This document shows, piece after piece, positions 35,933 to 44,968 of a stretch of DNA of 64,000 nt. Numbering within the stretch: the first letter of the stretch is position 1; each line of letters begins with the position of its first letter. The DNA is from an uncultured Spartobacteria bacterium. Lineage in GTDB: Bacteria; Verrucomicrobiota; Verrucomicrobiia; Chthoniobacterales; Terrimicrobiaceae. A program made the position numbers and the translations under genes. The DNA is taken from the NCBI GenBank assembly GCA_937960895.1, contig CALCJD010000011.1, forward strand, positions 13,935-77,934, read 5' to 3'. A model generated the notes under the pieces. It did no database searches. It had not been told where the DNA came from and saw only the letters and a list, made by a program, of their open reading frames with translations.

Positions 35933-37117
35933 CTATCCCTGGCAGAGCTCCGTCGCGTGGTGATTGGCCACCGGCGCACCCGCCTCCGGATATTCGAAGA
36001 TCTTTCCTTCGTAGTTCCGGATGACGACCTTTTCCTGGTCGTGGTAAAGCACGTAGGCCGGATTGACCGGCACCTTGCCGCCGCCGCCCGGGGCGTCGAT
36101 GACGTATTGCGGCACCGCATAGCCGGTGGTGTGGCCGCGCAGGCCTTCGATGATTTCGATGCCCTTCGCCACGCTGGTCCGCAGGTGCGACGACCCCTTG
36201 ATGAGGTCGCACTGGTAGAGGTAATACGGCCGCACCCGGCACATCAGGAGCTTCTGCACCAGTGTGCGCATGGTTTCGACATCGTCGTTCACCCCCGCCA
36301 GAAGCACGCTCTGGTTTCCGAGCGGAATGCCGTGGTCGGCCAGGCGGCCCAGCGCCTCGCGCACCTCGAGGGTGAGCTCGCGCGGATGGTTCACATGCAC
36401 GCTCATCCAAAGCGGATGATACTTCTGCAGCATCCGGCAGAGCTCCGGCGTGATGCGCTGCGGCAGGAAAATGGGCACCCGCGAGCCGATGCGCACAAAC
36501 TGGATATGCGGGATGGCCCGCACACGGCTGACGAGGTATTCGAGTTTGTTGTCCGAAAAAAGCAGTGCGTCGCCGCCGGAAAACAGCACGTCGCGCACTT
36601 CGGTGTGTTTTTCCAGATAGGCAAAGGCCTCGTCAAAGTCGGTGTGCAGTTCCTGTTCCCCCACCCCGCTGACCACCCGGGCGCGGGTGCAGTAGCGGCA
36701 GTAGGAGGCGCAGCGGTCGGTGACCAGGAAAAGCACCCGGTCCGGATACCGGTGCACCAGCCCCGGCACCGGCATGTGACTGTCCTCCCCGCAGGGATCG
36801 GCCATGTCCCAGGGACCGACATACCCCTCCTCAATGCGCGGGATGACCTGGCGCCGGATGGGGCAATCCGGGTTGTCGGGCTCGATCAGGTTGAAAAAAT
36901 GCGGCGTGACCGCGAGGGCGAGTTTGTTGCCGGCCAGAAGGACGCCGGCCCGTTCCTCGGGGGAGAGCGTGATCAACTGTTCGAGCTGGGCGAGGTTGGT
37001 CACGCGGTTCTTGAGCTGCCACTTCCAGTCGTTCCAGGATTCCGGAGCGACATCCGGCCAGTATCCGGGCGCATGCGACACAAAATTCGCACCCGGAGAT
37101 TGCGATTGCTGAGACAT
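35933..37117 (-). CDS. kamA: Lysine 2,3-aminomutase
   Basis: A 394-residue radical-SAM and PLP enzyme that moves the alpha-amino group of lysine to the beta carbon. The [4Fe-4S] cysteines are Cys136, Cys140 and Cys143 (CASYCRYC). The PLP lysine is Lys348 in DAPGGGGKVP. Asp304 and Asp341 keep the spacing of the substrate-binding aspartates in the clostridial enzyme. I used the ATG at 37117. No ablB acetyltransferase is adjacent, so beta-lysine osmolyte synthesis is unproven. It diverges from the phosphohexomutase gene. Confidence 0.93.
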   Translation of the reverse strand: MSQQSQSPGANFVSHAPGYWPDVAPESWNDWKWQLKNRVTNLAQLEQLITLSPEERAGVLLAGNKLALAVTPHFFNLIEPDNPDCPIRRQVIPRIEEGYVGPWDMADPCGEDSHMPVPGLVHRYPDRVLFLVTDRCASYCRYCTRARVVSGVGEQELHTDFDEAFAYLEKHTEVRDVLFSGGDALLFSDNKLEYLVSRVRAIPHIQFVRIGSRVPIFLPQRITPELCRMLQKYHPLWMSVHVNHPRELTLEVREALGRLADHGIPLGNQSVLLAGVNDDVETMRTLVQKLLMCRVRPYYLYQCDLIKGSSHLRTSVAKGIEIIEGLRGHTTGYAVPQYVIDAPGGGGKVPVNPAYVLYHDQEKVVIRNYEGKIFEYPEAGAPVANHHATELCQG

Positions 37118-37273
37118 TTTCTGTGGCCTTGAGGGTAGGCGGGATGAGGGGTTTGTCAAATGAGGGATTATTCCGATGATTTTATGGGGTGGCCGGTCCC
37201 CCGACAATGCCCGCCTCCCGACAATTGGGCTTTGCCTCCGCGTCACGGGAATGTTAAGCCCAAAGATTCCACG

Positions 37274-39235
37274 ATGAGCGATCTAGCCGTTACCATTCAG
37301 GCCGCCGCTTCCAGCGGGAAACTCCTTGAATCCTCCGCGCGAAACATCCTCGCGATGCTGGAAAAATCGTCCTCCGCGACCGATGCCGCCTCCATTCGGG
37401 AGCTGGTCGAAACGGAGAACTGGAAGGAACTCGACAATCGCTTCTTCCGCCTCCTGGCATTCGGCACGGGCGGGCTCCGTGGGAAAACCATCGGCGCCAC
37501 CGTCACCAAGGTCGAACAGGGCGCACCGCAACCCCTTGGACGGCCGGAGTTTCCGTGCGTCGGAACGAACGCCATGAACTATTACAACATCAGCCGCGCC
37601 ACCCAGGGGCTCGTGCTGTATGTGAAGGAATACTTCGCCGCCTCCGGCCGGACCGGCAAACCCTCGATTTGCATCTGCCACGACACCCGGTTTTTTTCGC
37701 GCGAGTTCGCCGAGCTCGCCGCCCGGGTGATCACCGACTACGGCTGCGACGCCTATCTGTTTGAAGGTCCCCGGTCCACGCCCGAACTCTCCTTCGCCGT
37801 GCGCCACACCAATTCCCAGGCCGGCATCAACATCACCGCCAGCCACAACCCGCCGCAATACAACGGCTACAAGGTGTACTTTGAGGACGGCGGCCAGGTT
37901 GTCGAACCCCACGCCACCGGCATCATCAACAAGGTGAACGCCGTGGAAAGCGACGTCTACGAACCCGTGCCGGAGGCCGAGCGCGGAAAAATCATCCCGA
38001 TGGGCGCCGAGATCGACGAGGCCTACATGAAGCGCCTCGAATCCCTGCCCCTCGATCCGGAACTCATCCGGCGGGAAAACTCGCTGAAAATCATTTACAC
38101 CCCGCTCCACGGCGTCGGCGGCGTCATCATCAAGCCCATGCTGGCCCGGCTGGGATTCCAGTGCCGGACCGTCGCCGAGCAGGACATTCCCGACGGCCGG
38201 TTCCCGACGGTCAAATCGCCCAATCCGGAAAATGCCGAGGCGCTCACCATGGCGGTGAAGCTGGCCGACGAAACCGGCGCGGATCTGGTGATCGCGACCG
38301 ACCCCGACGACGACCGCATGGGCATCGCCGCCCGCGATGCCGCCGGCAAAATGACCCTGCTGACCGGCAACCAGATCGGGTCGCTCATGGCCTGGTATCG
38401 CACGAGGAAACATTTCGAAAAGGGCATCCTCACGCCCTCAAACGCCGGTCGCGGCGTGATCATCAAGACCTTCGTGACCACCGACCTGCAAAAGGCCATC
38501 GCCGAAAAGGCCGGCCTGCGCTGCGTCGAAACCCTCACCGGGTTCAAATACATCGGCGAAAAACTCCGCAAATACGAGGAGGCCATCCCGGCGGAACTCC
38601 GCAAAAACTACCGCGAGCTTCCCGAGGACATCACCCGCACGCTGCGGCTGGACCATTCGTCGCTCTACGTCTTCGGCGGCGAGGAAAGCTACGGTTACAG
38701 CGGATCGGATTTTGTGCGCGACAAGGACGGCAACAGCGCCGCGGTCATGATCGCCGAAGTGGCCGCCTACGCGAAATCCGAGGGGCTGACCCTCGTCAGC
38801 CTGCTCGACCACATCTTCTGCGAATACGGATTTTACCTCGAACGCGGCGAGTCGCTCACCATGGACGGCGCCGAGGGCGCGGCGCAAATCCGCAAGCTCG
38901 TGGAATCCTACGCCTCCCATCCGCCCACCGAAATCGACGGATCCCAGGTGGTTTCCACGCTCAATTTCGCGACGGAAACCATTCACGACAGCGAGGGCGA
39001 CAGGATCCCGGCCGAGGCCATGCTCATGATCACGCTCGCCGACCACCGCCGCATTGCGGTGCGTCCGTCGGGCACCGAGCCGAAGATCAAATACTACATG
39101 TTCGCCTCGGAGAAGCCGGCCGACGGCACGTTCACGCCCGAGGAACTGGCCGCCATCAAGCCGAAGGTCGCCGATTCGCTGGAACGCCTCTGGCGCGCGC
39201 TCGAGGCGGATGCGTCCGCCCGGCTCGCCTCCTGA
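37274..39235 (+). CDS. Phosphoglucomutase/phosphomannomutase family protein
   Basis: A 653-residue alpha-D-phosphohexomutase that interconverts sugar 1- and 6-phosphates. Phosphoserine Ser190 is in TASHNPPQYNGYK, the magnesium loop is DPDDDRMG, and the C-terminal phosphate-binding loop is RPSGTEPK. The start at 37274 gives MSDLAVTIQ; the open frame upstream lies in the shared promoter region. It is longer than typical phosphomannomutases and close to PgcA-type enzymes. Exact sugar preference cannot be set. Confidence 0.93.
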   Translation: MSDLAVTIQAAASSGKLLESSARNILAMLEKSSSATDAASIRELVETENWKELDNRFFRLLAFGTGGLRGKTIGATVTKVEQGAPQPLGRPEFPCVGTNAMNYYNISRATQGLVLYVKEYFAASGRTGKPSICICHDTRFFSREFAELAARVITDYGCDAYLFEGPRSTPELSFAVRHTNSQAGINITASHNPPQYNGYKVYFEDGGQVVEPHATGIINKVNAVESDVYEPVPEAERGKIIPMGAEIDEAYMKRLESLPLDPELIRRENSLKIIYTPLHGVGGVIIKPMLARLGFQCRTVAEQDIPDGRFPTVKSPNPENAEALTMAVKLADETGADLVIATDPDDDRMGIAARDAAGKMTLLTGNQIGSLMAWYRTRKHFEKGILTPSNAGRGVIIKTFVTTDLQKAIAEKAGLRCVETLTGFKYIGEKLRKYEEAIPAELRKNYRELPEDITRTLRLDHSSLYVFGGEESYGYSGSDFVRDKDGNSAAVMIAEVAAYAKSEGLTLVSLLDHIFCEYGFYLERGESLTMDGAEGAAQIRKLVESYASHPPTEIDGSQVVSTLNFATETIHDSEGDRIPAEAMLMITLADHRRIAVRPSGTEPKIKYYMFASEKPADGTFTPEELAAIKPKVADSLERLWRALEADASARLAS

Positions 39236-39245
39236 GGGCGCGCCG

Positions 39246-39266
39246 CGGACGGCCGCCGAACGTCCG
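39246..39266. terminator. Weak hairpin between convergent genes
   Basis: A 6-bp stem (CGGACG/CGTCCG) lies between the phosphohexomutase and HAD genes, which face each other. It has no T-run. Confidence 0.3.
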
Positions 39267-39280
39267 GGAGGAAAAGGCGC

Positions 39281-40162
39281 TCAATATTTGGGCGCCTTGA
39301 CCGTGCCCGCCTCGAGGTCGTCGCGGCGGCGCTGGACGATGGCGTCGGCAATTTCCTGCACCATTTCCTCGATGAGGAGGCGCAGGTGGCTGCCGGCGCG
39401 AAAATCGGACGGCGCGATGTTTTTCACGCGGTCGGCGTGCACGCAGAGCTGGTAGCACTTCTTGAAGCTCGTGCGGGTGGCGTCCTCCGCGTTGTAAACG
39501 GCAATGGCCTTGCCGCCGTTGCGGCGCATGACGGTGAAGCACGGCACGTCGGTCGGCCCGTCACCGATGTAAATCATGTTGGTGAACGGGATCGGCCGCA
39601 GTTCGGGCGCCATGTGATCGTTCACGTCCTGGCTCATGTCGAGCATGCCCTTGTTGATGCGGAAGAGGAACTGGGTCTTCTGCGTGTGGCTGATGACGCG
39701 CCGCGGAAAGGTGATGCGCCCCTGGGCATCCTCGGCGAATTCGCAGCCGAAGATCGCCTTCACGTAGGGGGCCAGCTTGCTGCCTTCGAGCAGAACCTTC
39801 AGTCCGGAAGACACGATGTAATGTTCGACGGTGATGCCGTAGGCGGTGTGCTCCGCGGAAAGGAGCCCGTGTTTGAACTCCTCGAACATGTCCGGCAGTC
39901 CCTTGTAAAACGTGAGCCGCTCGCCCAGCTTGCGCAGCTCGGCGTTGGTCGGACGGTCCAGCTCCAGGTAATCGAGCATCACCTTCATGTAGGCGAGCTC
40001 GTTGTCATACCCCTGGTCCTTCACCAGTTCGCCGCAGCGTTTCCAGAAATGCTCGGGATTGATGCCAAAGACCGGGAAGAGCGCCTCCTCCTGCATGTAG
40101 GTCGGCGAAAGGGTCTGGTCGTAATCGTAGATGAGCGCGATGGTGTTTTGCGGAACGGACAT
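39281..40162 (-). CDS. HAD-superfamily phosphatase
   Basis: A 293-residue cytosolic hydrolase. The catalytic DxD motif is DYDQT near residue 13, with the acceptor Asp first. IVSSGLK is motif II, and IGDGPTDVPCF carries the motif IV aspartates. A helical cap lies between motifs I and II. The subgroup resembles phosphoserine-phosphatase-like HADs. It is 27 bp downstream of the epimerase gene. Substrate unknown. Confidence 0.87.
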   Translation of the reverse strand: MSVPQNTIALIYDYDQTLSPTYMQEEALFPVFGINPEHFWKRCGELVKDQGYDNELAYMKVMLDYLELDRPTNAELRKLGERLTFYKGLPDMFEEFKHGLLSAEHTAYGITVEHYIVSSGLKVLLEGSKLAPYVKAIFGCEFAEDAQGRITFPRRVISHTQKTQFLFRINKGMLDMSQDVNDHMAPELRPIPFTNMIYIGDGPTDVPCFTVMRRNGGKAIAVYNAEDATRTSFKKCYQLCVHADRVKNIAPSDFRAGSHLRLLIEEMVQEIADAIVQRRRDDLEAGTVKAPKY

Positions 40163-40189
40163 GGCCTGAATGTGAGTGAAGGGGCGATG

Positions 40190-41074
40190 TCAGTGTTTCC
40201 CACAACGCCCTGTGAGCACATCTTGCAGGGCGGCACGCAGGGTGGCAAACCGGAAAACGTATCCGGCCTCGACCGTCTGTCGCGGCCGGACCCGGATGCT
40301 GTCCAGCAACAGGCCGGAAAGCTCTCCCAGCGCAAGCCGCAGGGCCCAGGCCGGCACCGGAAACACCGCCGGACGGCGCACGATTTCCGCGACCGCCCGG
40401 GTGAATTCCCCGTTGCGGAACGGTTCGGGCATGACGGCATTGAAGGCGCCCGTCACCCCGGGATTCTCCGCCGCCCAGAGGAAGATTCCCGCCACATCGT
40501 CCACGTGCACGCCGCTCATCCACTGCCGGCCATCGCCCAGACGGCCGCCCAGACCCAGGCGAAAAACCGGACCGATCCGCTTCATGGCGCCGCCGCGGCC
40601 GAGGACAAATCCCACCCGGACCCGCACCACCCGGACGCCCAGATCCTCCGCCCGGCGGGCCTCGTTTTCCCAGTCCCGGCACACCCCGGCCAGAAACCCC
40701 TCTCCCGGCCCGGACAATTCGTCCACCTCCGTTTCCCCCGTCTCACCGTAGTAGCCGATGGCCGAGGCGCAAATCAGCGTGCGAGGACCCGATCCGTCCC
40801 GCGCCAGCGCCTCCACGATCCGGCGCGTGCCCTCGACGCGGCTCCGATGGATGCGGCGTTTCTTTTCCCGGGTCCAGAGTCCCAGCACCGATTCCCCGGC
40901 CAGATGCACGACGGCGTCCAGGCCGGAAAGGTCGGGAGGGGTTTCCAAGGCAAAGCGCCGGGCGCCCGGACCGGGCGAACGCGAATACGGAATCACCTCA
41001 TGGCCGCCGGAGGCGGCCAGTCTTTGCACCGCCCGACCGATGAATCCCGAGGCGCCGGTGATTCCGATTTTCAT
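40190..41074 (-). CDS. TIGR01777 family NAD-dependent epimerase/dehydratase-like protein
   Basis: A 294-residue Rossmann-fold protein starting at ATG 41074 with the nucleotide motif ITGASGFIGRAV. ASAIGYYGE contains the SDR Tyr region, and MSGVHVDDVA is typical of the YfcH/SulA-like TIGR01777 family. The start overlaps the amidase stop by 4 bp (ATGA). The substrate of the family is not established. Confidence 0.9.
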   Translation of the reverse strand: MKIGITGASGFIGRAVQRLAASGGHEVIPYSRSPGPGARRFALETPPDLSGLDAVVHLAGESVLGLWTREKKRRIHRSRVEGTRRIVEALARDGSGPRTLICASAIGYYGETGETEVDELSGPGEGFLAGVCRDWENEARRAEDLGVRVVRVRVGFVLGRGGAMKRIGPVFRLGLGGRLGDGRQWMSGVHVDDVAGIFLWAAENPGVTGAFNAVMPEPFRNGEFTRAVAEIVRRPAVFPVPAWALRLALGELSGLLLDSIRVRPRQTVEAGYVFRFATLRAALQDVLTGRCGKH

Positions 41075-42150
41075 GGCGATCCGAATTTTTCCCGCATCCA
41101 CTGGTAGGGGAAGCGGTTTCCCGGACAATCGGTCGGTTTGGGATTGATCTTCTTGTGCGGCACAACAATGGCCGATTTGCCTTTGACCTTGCCGACGCGG
41201 CCCCGCAGATACTGGATCAGTTCGTCCAGCGCGGCCAACTGGGCCTTGGTGGGCCGGTCGCGATTGAAGTCGCCGACAAAACACACCCCGATGGCGATGT
41301 TGTTGAGATAATCGCTGGCGACATGGCCGCCGTTGATCTGCCTGGTCCAGCGCGGACCGATTTCGATCTCGCCATCGCCGGAGGACGTGCCGTTTCCGAT
41401 GACAAAATGATACGCCAGCCCGTTCTGCATCTTGCGGGTGCGGCGGTGATAAACATCAAAGATCCGGGCATTGCCCTGCCGCGTGCCGCTGTTGTGCACG
41501 ATGATGTATTTCCACCGTCCCTTCCTCACGGGCGCCTTGTCGATGGCGCGGCGCACCGCAGGCGTCAGATACCGCCAGCGCTTGAACAATCCGCCGGTCC
41601 TTTTGGGGGGAGGCAGAAGTCCCTGGTCCTCCTCCAGGCCCGATTTTTCGATGACAATCGGAGCATCCAGACGCTGGCCGGACGGGGTTTTTCCGGACGG
41701 GGTGGGAGCCGGCGTGGCGGTTGGAGAGGGTGACGGCGAAGGGGGCGGCGTGGAGGGCGGTTCCGCGGGCTCCGGCGTGGCGGAGGGGCGGGGCCTTTCC
41801 CGGCCCGGCCGGCCGGGCTCAAGGATGCTGTCGCTTTCGTCGCCCGGGGGCGGCGTGGGCCGCGGGGTGGGTTGTTCGGGGGGCGCGGGTCGGGGTGTGG
41901 GAGCCGGGGTCGGGGTGGGCGTGGTCCGCGGAGTCGGACGCGGGGTCGGGGTGGAAACGGTGCGGGGCCGGGGACGCGGCGTGGCGGAGGCCGTCGGACG
42001 CGGCACGGGGCGGATGTCCTCCCGCACCCGGAGGAAGAGCCTCTTTTTTTCCTCCTCGGTCATTTCCGTCCGGCCGCAGGGCAAAGAGGCCCAAAAGGCA
42101 CCCAACGCCAGCAGCCAGAAAAAAAACGACCTCCGCATCTCGCCGCGCAC
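41071..42150 (-). CDS. Exported N-acetylmuramoyl-L-alanine amidase with long Pro/Thr linker
   Basis: A 359-residue cell-wall hydrolase. A signal segment (FFFWLLALGAFWASLPCG) is followed by about 110 residues of Pro/Thr/Ser/Ala low complexity. The amidase_2/PGRP domain covers about 200-359. Zinc ligands are His in IIVHNSGT, a second late His in VVPHKKI and Cys in TDCPGN; YHFVIGNG supplies another conserved His. The linker probably spans the periplasm or peptidoglycan. Its stop overlaps the epimerase start. Confidence 0.88.
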   Translation of the reverse strand: MRGEMRRSFFFWLLALGAFWASLPCGRTEMTEEEKKRLFLRVREDIRPVPRPTASATPRPRPRTVSTPTPRPTPRTTPTPTPAPTPRPAPPEQPTPRPTPPPGDESDSILEPGRPGRERPRPSATPEPAEPPSTPPPSPSPSPTATPAPTPSGKTPSGQRLDAPIVIEKSGLEEDQGLLPPPKRTGGLFKRWRYLTPAVRRAIDKAPVRKGRWKYIIVHNSGTRQGNARIFDVYHRRTRKMQNGLAYHFVIGNGTSSGDGEIEIGPRWTRQINGGHVASDYLNNIAIGVCFVGDFNRDRPTKAQLAALDELIQYLRGRVGKVKGKSAIVVPHKKINPKPTDCPGNRFPYQWMREKFGSP

Positions 42151-42226
42151 CGTAACAGATGAAGCCCGTCAATCAAGCCGCTGACCGATTGAACTCCGGG
42201 GGACGATGCATTAGGTTCGGGTCATC

Positions 42227-42742
42227 ATGAAACGGTTCCTCCCCTTCCTCCTGCTCATGGCCGGCCCGCTTCTGGCGCAAAGGAGCGACTCCAACACCCT
42301 CAACGACGCCGTGCGCGCCTTCCACGGAGGGGACTACGAAACCGCCGGCGCGCTCTTTGAGGTGGTTCTCGCCAAGGATCCCAAAAATCAGGCGGCGCAG
42401 AACTACATGCGCATGATCAACGCCCAGTTGAAAAACACCAGCGCGCTGCCCGCCACCCTGAAGAAAATCATTCTCCCGAAAGTCGAATTCCAGGAGGCCT
42501 CTCCCAGGGAAGCCCTCGAACACGTCTCCCAGCTGGTGCAAAAGCAGACCGATGGCAAGCAGTCCGTCAATGTGGTCTGGATGGTGCCGGAGGGTCAGGA
42601 AAGGAAGGTCACCCTGAGCCTGCAAAACATTCCCGCCTTCGAAGCCCTCCGCTACATCGGGGACGCCGCCGGACTGCAACTCGAATACGACGCCTACGCG
42701 GTGAAAATCAAACCGGCCCCGGCCGCCACACCCGCTCAGTAA
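42227..42742 (+). CDS. Exported TPR/STN-like protein
   Basis: A 171-residue secreted protein with a signal peptide (MKRFLPFLLLMAGPLLA). A short TPR-like helical pair covers about 25-70 (AFHGGDYETAGALFEVVL). The C-terminal domain resembles the secretin/TonB N-terminal short domain (VTLSLQNIPAFEALRYIGDAAG). A stand-alone STN domain with a TPR is common in Verrucomicrobiota; the partner secretin is not here. The last 7 bp overlap truA tail to tail. Confidence 0.8.
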   Translation: MKRFLPFLLLMAGPLLAQRSDSNTLNDAVRAFHGGDYETAGALFEVVLAKDPKNQAAQNYMRMINAQLKNTSALPATLKKIILPKVEFQEASPREALEHVSQLVQKQTDGKQSVNVVWMVPEGQERKVTLSLQNIPAFEALRYIGDAAGLQLEYDAYAVKIKPAPAATPAQ

Positions 42743-43470
42743 AGCACCTTCACCAGGTAAAGGCCGCCCGCCGGCGCCACATGGTTCCATCGCGGCCCGC
42801 CGGATACCAGCCGGTCGCGCAGGTTCCCGACGGTCTCCCGCCCCTGGCCCACGCGGACAATGGCCCCGGTCAACATGCGGACCATCTTGTAAAGAAACCC
42901 CTCGCCCTCAAACGTCAGGGCATACAGCGAATCCTCGCGACGAACGTCGATGCTCCGAATGGTCCGCACGGTGTGTTTCGGCGCGTCCCCGCGGTTGGCG
43001 GAAAAGGCGGCAAAATCATGGCGCCCCACAAAAAGCGCCGCGGCATCACGCACCCGGTCCTCGTCGAGCAGCCGCGGTTCATGCCACACCCGTCCGACTT
43101 CCAACGGCGGCAACACCGGCTGGTTCCGGATGAGGTAGCGATAGATTTTTCCCTTTGCGGAAAAACGGGCATGAAAACGCTCGTCGACCGCGACGCATTC
43201 CATGATGCGCACGGTGGGCGGCAGGTTGCCGTTCAGCGCCCGCAGCCATTCCCCCGGATCAAGACCGTCCTCCGGCACCTCCACATGCGCGCACTGGGCC
43301 AGGGCGTGCACCCCGGCATCGGTCCGGCCCGCCCCGCGCAGAATGATCCGCCGACCGGCAATCTTCCCGAGCGCCGCCTCGATGACGTCCTGCACCGCGC
43401 CGCCCCGGGTCTGGCTCTGCCAGCCCTCAAAGGGCGCACCGTCGTAGGCAATGGTCAGCTTCAGCTTCAT
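42736..43470 (-). CDS. truA: tRNA pseudouridine(38-40) synthase
   Basis: A 244-residue enzyme that isomerises uridines 38-40 in tRNA anticodon arms. Catalytic Asp51 is in GRTDAGVHA. The ATG at 43470 gives MKLKLTIAYDGAPFEGWQ, the standard start. YRYLIRNQ and FEGEGFLYKMVRMLTGA are typical. Confidence 0.96.
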   Translation of the reverse strand: MKLKLTIAYDGAPFEGWQSQTRGGAVQDVIEAALGKIAGRRIILRGAGRTDAGVHALAQCAHVEVPEDGLDPGEWLRALNGNLPPTVRIMECVAVDERFHARFSAKGKIYRYLIRNQPVLPPLEVGRVWHEPRLLDEDRVRDAAALFVGRHDFAAFSANRGDAPKHTVRTIRSIDVRREDSLYALTFEGEGFLYKMVRMLTGAIVRVGQGRETVGNLRDRLVSGGPRWNHVAPAGGLYLVKVLY

Positions 43471-43549
43471 CGCGGATGGATGGGGAGTGAAGGTGAAAAG
43501 TGTCGCCCGGAGGGCGGGCCATGTCCCCCTTTCATTTTCCCCCCCGCCT

Positions 43550-43987
43550 TCACTCCGCCGCTGTGCCCCGCACCGCAGCGGCATCGAGCCAGCTTTGCAA
43601 AAGAATCTGCGCGGCGGCCTGGTCGATCACCTTGCGGTGCTCCTTCGCCTTGCGTCCGGCGCCGTGCAGCGCCCGCTGCGCGGCCACGGTGGTGAGGCGT
43701 TCGTCCCATGGCACCACCCTGCAGGAGACCCGCGATTTCAACGCCTCGATGAAGGCCCGCGATTTCTCGGCGGCCGGTCCGAAGGAACCGTCCATGTTGC
43801 GCGGCACGCCGACCACGATGGCCGCGACGGATTTTTCCGCGGCCAGTTCCGCGACGCGCGCCACCGGATCGGACTTCCGGACATCGATGGTTTCCAGCGG
43901 ATGGGCGAGCAGGCCGAGGTCATCGCTGATGGCCACGCCGATCCGTGCGTCACCGGGATCGAGGCCGAGAAAGCGTTTCGTTTCCAT
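43550..43987 (-). CDS. ruvX: Putative Holliday junction resolvase RuvX (YqgF)
   Basis: A 145-residue RNase H-fold protein implicated in 16S rRNA 5' processing. FLGLDPGDARIGVAISD holds the first acidic residue (Asp10), WDERLTT the second, and a late Asp sits in VIDQAAA. The ATG at 43987 was chosen because the long upstream frame does not match the family. It diverges from a small membrane protein gene 45 bp away. Confidence 0.92.
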   Translation of the reverse strand: METKRFLGLDPGDARIGVAISDDLGLLAHPLETIDVRKSDPVARVAELAAEKSVAAIVVGVPRNMDGSFGPAAEKSRAFIEALKSRVSCRVVPWDERLTTVAAQRALHGAGRKAKEHRKVIDQAAAQILLQSWLDAAAVRGTAAE

Positions 43988-44032
43988 TTCGAGTTGAAAA
44001 TCCCACACCACAAACCTACCGTGCGCAATACC

Positions 44033-44323
44033 ATGTCTGCCGTCTCTCTCGAAAAATTTGGAGAAAACCTCCCGGTCACCGGAATTGTCGCCCTTTCGCA
44101 GGCTGCCGTCGGCTTCGGCGTCGGTCTGCTCGTTGCCGACAAATTCGGGGAGACGGCCCGGCAGCGCACGGCCATCGCCCTGATCGGCGCCGGGGCGGCC
44201 ACGATCCTTCCGCTGGTGGCCGGCATCGTCTCGCATCTGAACAACCGGCCGGACTCCTCCCGCCGCATGCGCCAGCAGCTTGAAGGCATCCGGCGCAGCG
44301 CCGGAGTCAACGGACTCGATTGA
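44033..44323 (+). CDS. Small membrane protein of unknown function
   Basis: A 96-residue protein with two predicted membrane helices (GIVALSQAAVGFGVGLLVA and AIALIGAGAATILPLVAGIV) and a basic C-terminus. It begins MSAVSLEKFGENLP. It diverges from ruvX and precedes maf by 49 bp. No family recognised; the hydrophobic pattern and spacing make it more credible than a chance frame. Confidence 0.72.
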   Translation: MSAVSLEKFGENLPVTGIVALSQAAVGFGVGLLVADKFGETARQRTAIALIGAGAATILPLVAGIVSHLNNRPDSSRRMRQQLEGIRRSAGVNGLD

Positions 44324-44372
44324 TTTTTCCGTCCAGGCGGACGATCCGGGATTTTCCGGTCCGCCGCATCCG

Positions 44373-44948
44373 ATGGCCCGCCTTCCGCTGATCCTCGCCT
44401 CGGCCTCGCCGCGACGCAGCGAACTGCTGACCCGCGCGGGCATTCCCTTTGAGGTCCGCCCCGCGGAAATCGAGGAACTGACGAACCCCGATCTCAGTCC
44501 CCGCGACCTCTGCCTGCTCAACGCGGAACGCAAGGCCTTCGAGGTGGCCGGCCGCCATCCTTCCCGTGTGGTCCTGGGCGCGGACACGGTGGTCTGCCTG
44601 GACAACCGGACCTTCGGCAAACCCCGCGACCTCTCCGAAGCCCGCGCCATGCTCGAGGCGCTGTGCGGACGCATCCATGAAGTGCTCACCGGCGTCTGCC
44701 TGCTGCATCGGGAAGCCAACCGGATGACCCGCTTTGTGGAAACCACCCGCGTGAAGTTTCGCCGCCGCGAGACGGTCGACATCGATGCGTATCTGCGCAG
44801 CATCAATCCGCTCGACAAGGCCGGAGCCTACGCCGCGCAGGAGGATGAAGGACGCCTCATCGAATCCCTCGAGGGGTTGTTCAGCAATGTTGTCGGCCTG
44901 CCCGTCGAGCGGGTCGCCGCCTCCCTCCGGGAGCATTTTTCCGGCTGA
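44373..44948 (+). CDS. Maf-like nucleotide pyrophosphatase
   Basis: A 191-residue Maf/HAM1-fold NTP pyrophosphatase. ILASASPRRSELL is the phosphate loop, GADTVVCLD holds the catalytic Asp, and DKAGAYAAQEDEG is conserved. Family members cleave dTTP/UTP or modified nucleotides. I chose the ATG at 44373 over a longer frame that overlaps the previous gene. Confidence 0.93.
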   Translation: MARLPLILASASPRRSELLTRAGIPFEVRPAEIEELTNPDLSPRDLCLLNAERKAFEVAGRHPSRVVLGADTVVCLDNRTFGKPRDLSEARAMLEALCGRIHEVLTGVCLLHREANRMTRFVETTRVKFRRRETVDIDAYLRSINPLDKAGAYAAQEDEGRLIESLEGLFSNVVGLPVERVAASLREHFSG

Positions 44949-44968
44949 ACAACCGGCCGTTTGCGCCG

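Noticed and set aside
41850..41990. GGGGTCGGGGTGG-like repeated DNA considered as a tandem repeat or array
   Set aside because: It encodes the Pro/Thr linker of the amidase, with irregular units and no spacer structure. There is no CRISPR in the window.
43550..44818. A 422-codon frame starting far upstream of ruvX
   Set aside because: The extra N-terminal part is opposite maf and the small membrane protein. RuvX similarity begins at 43987.
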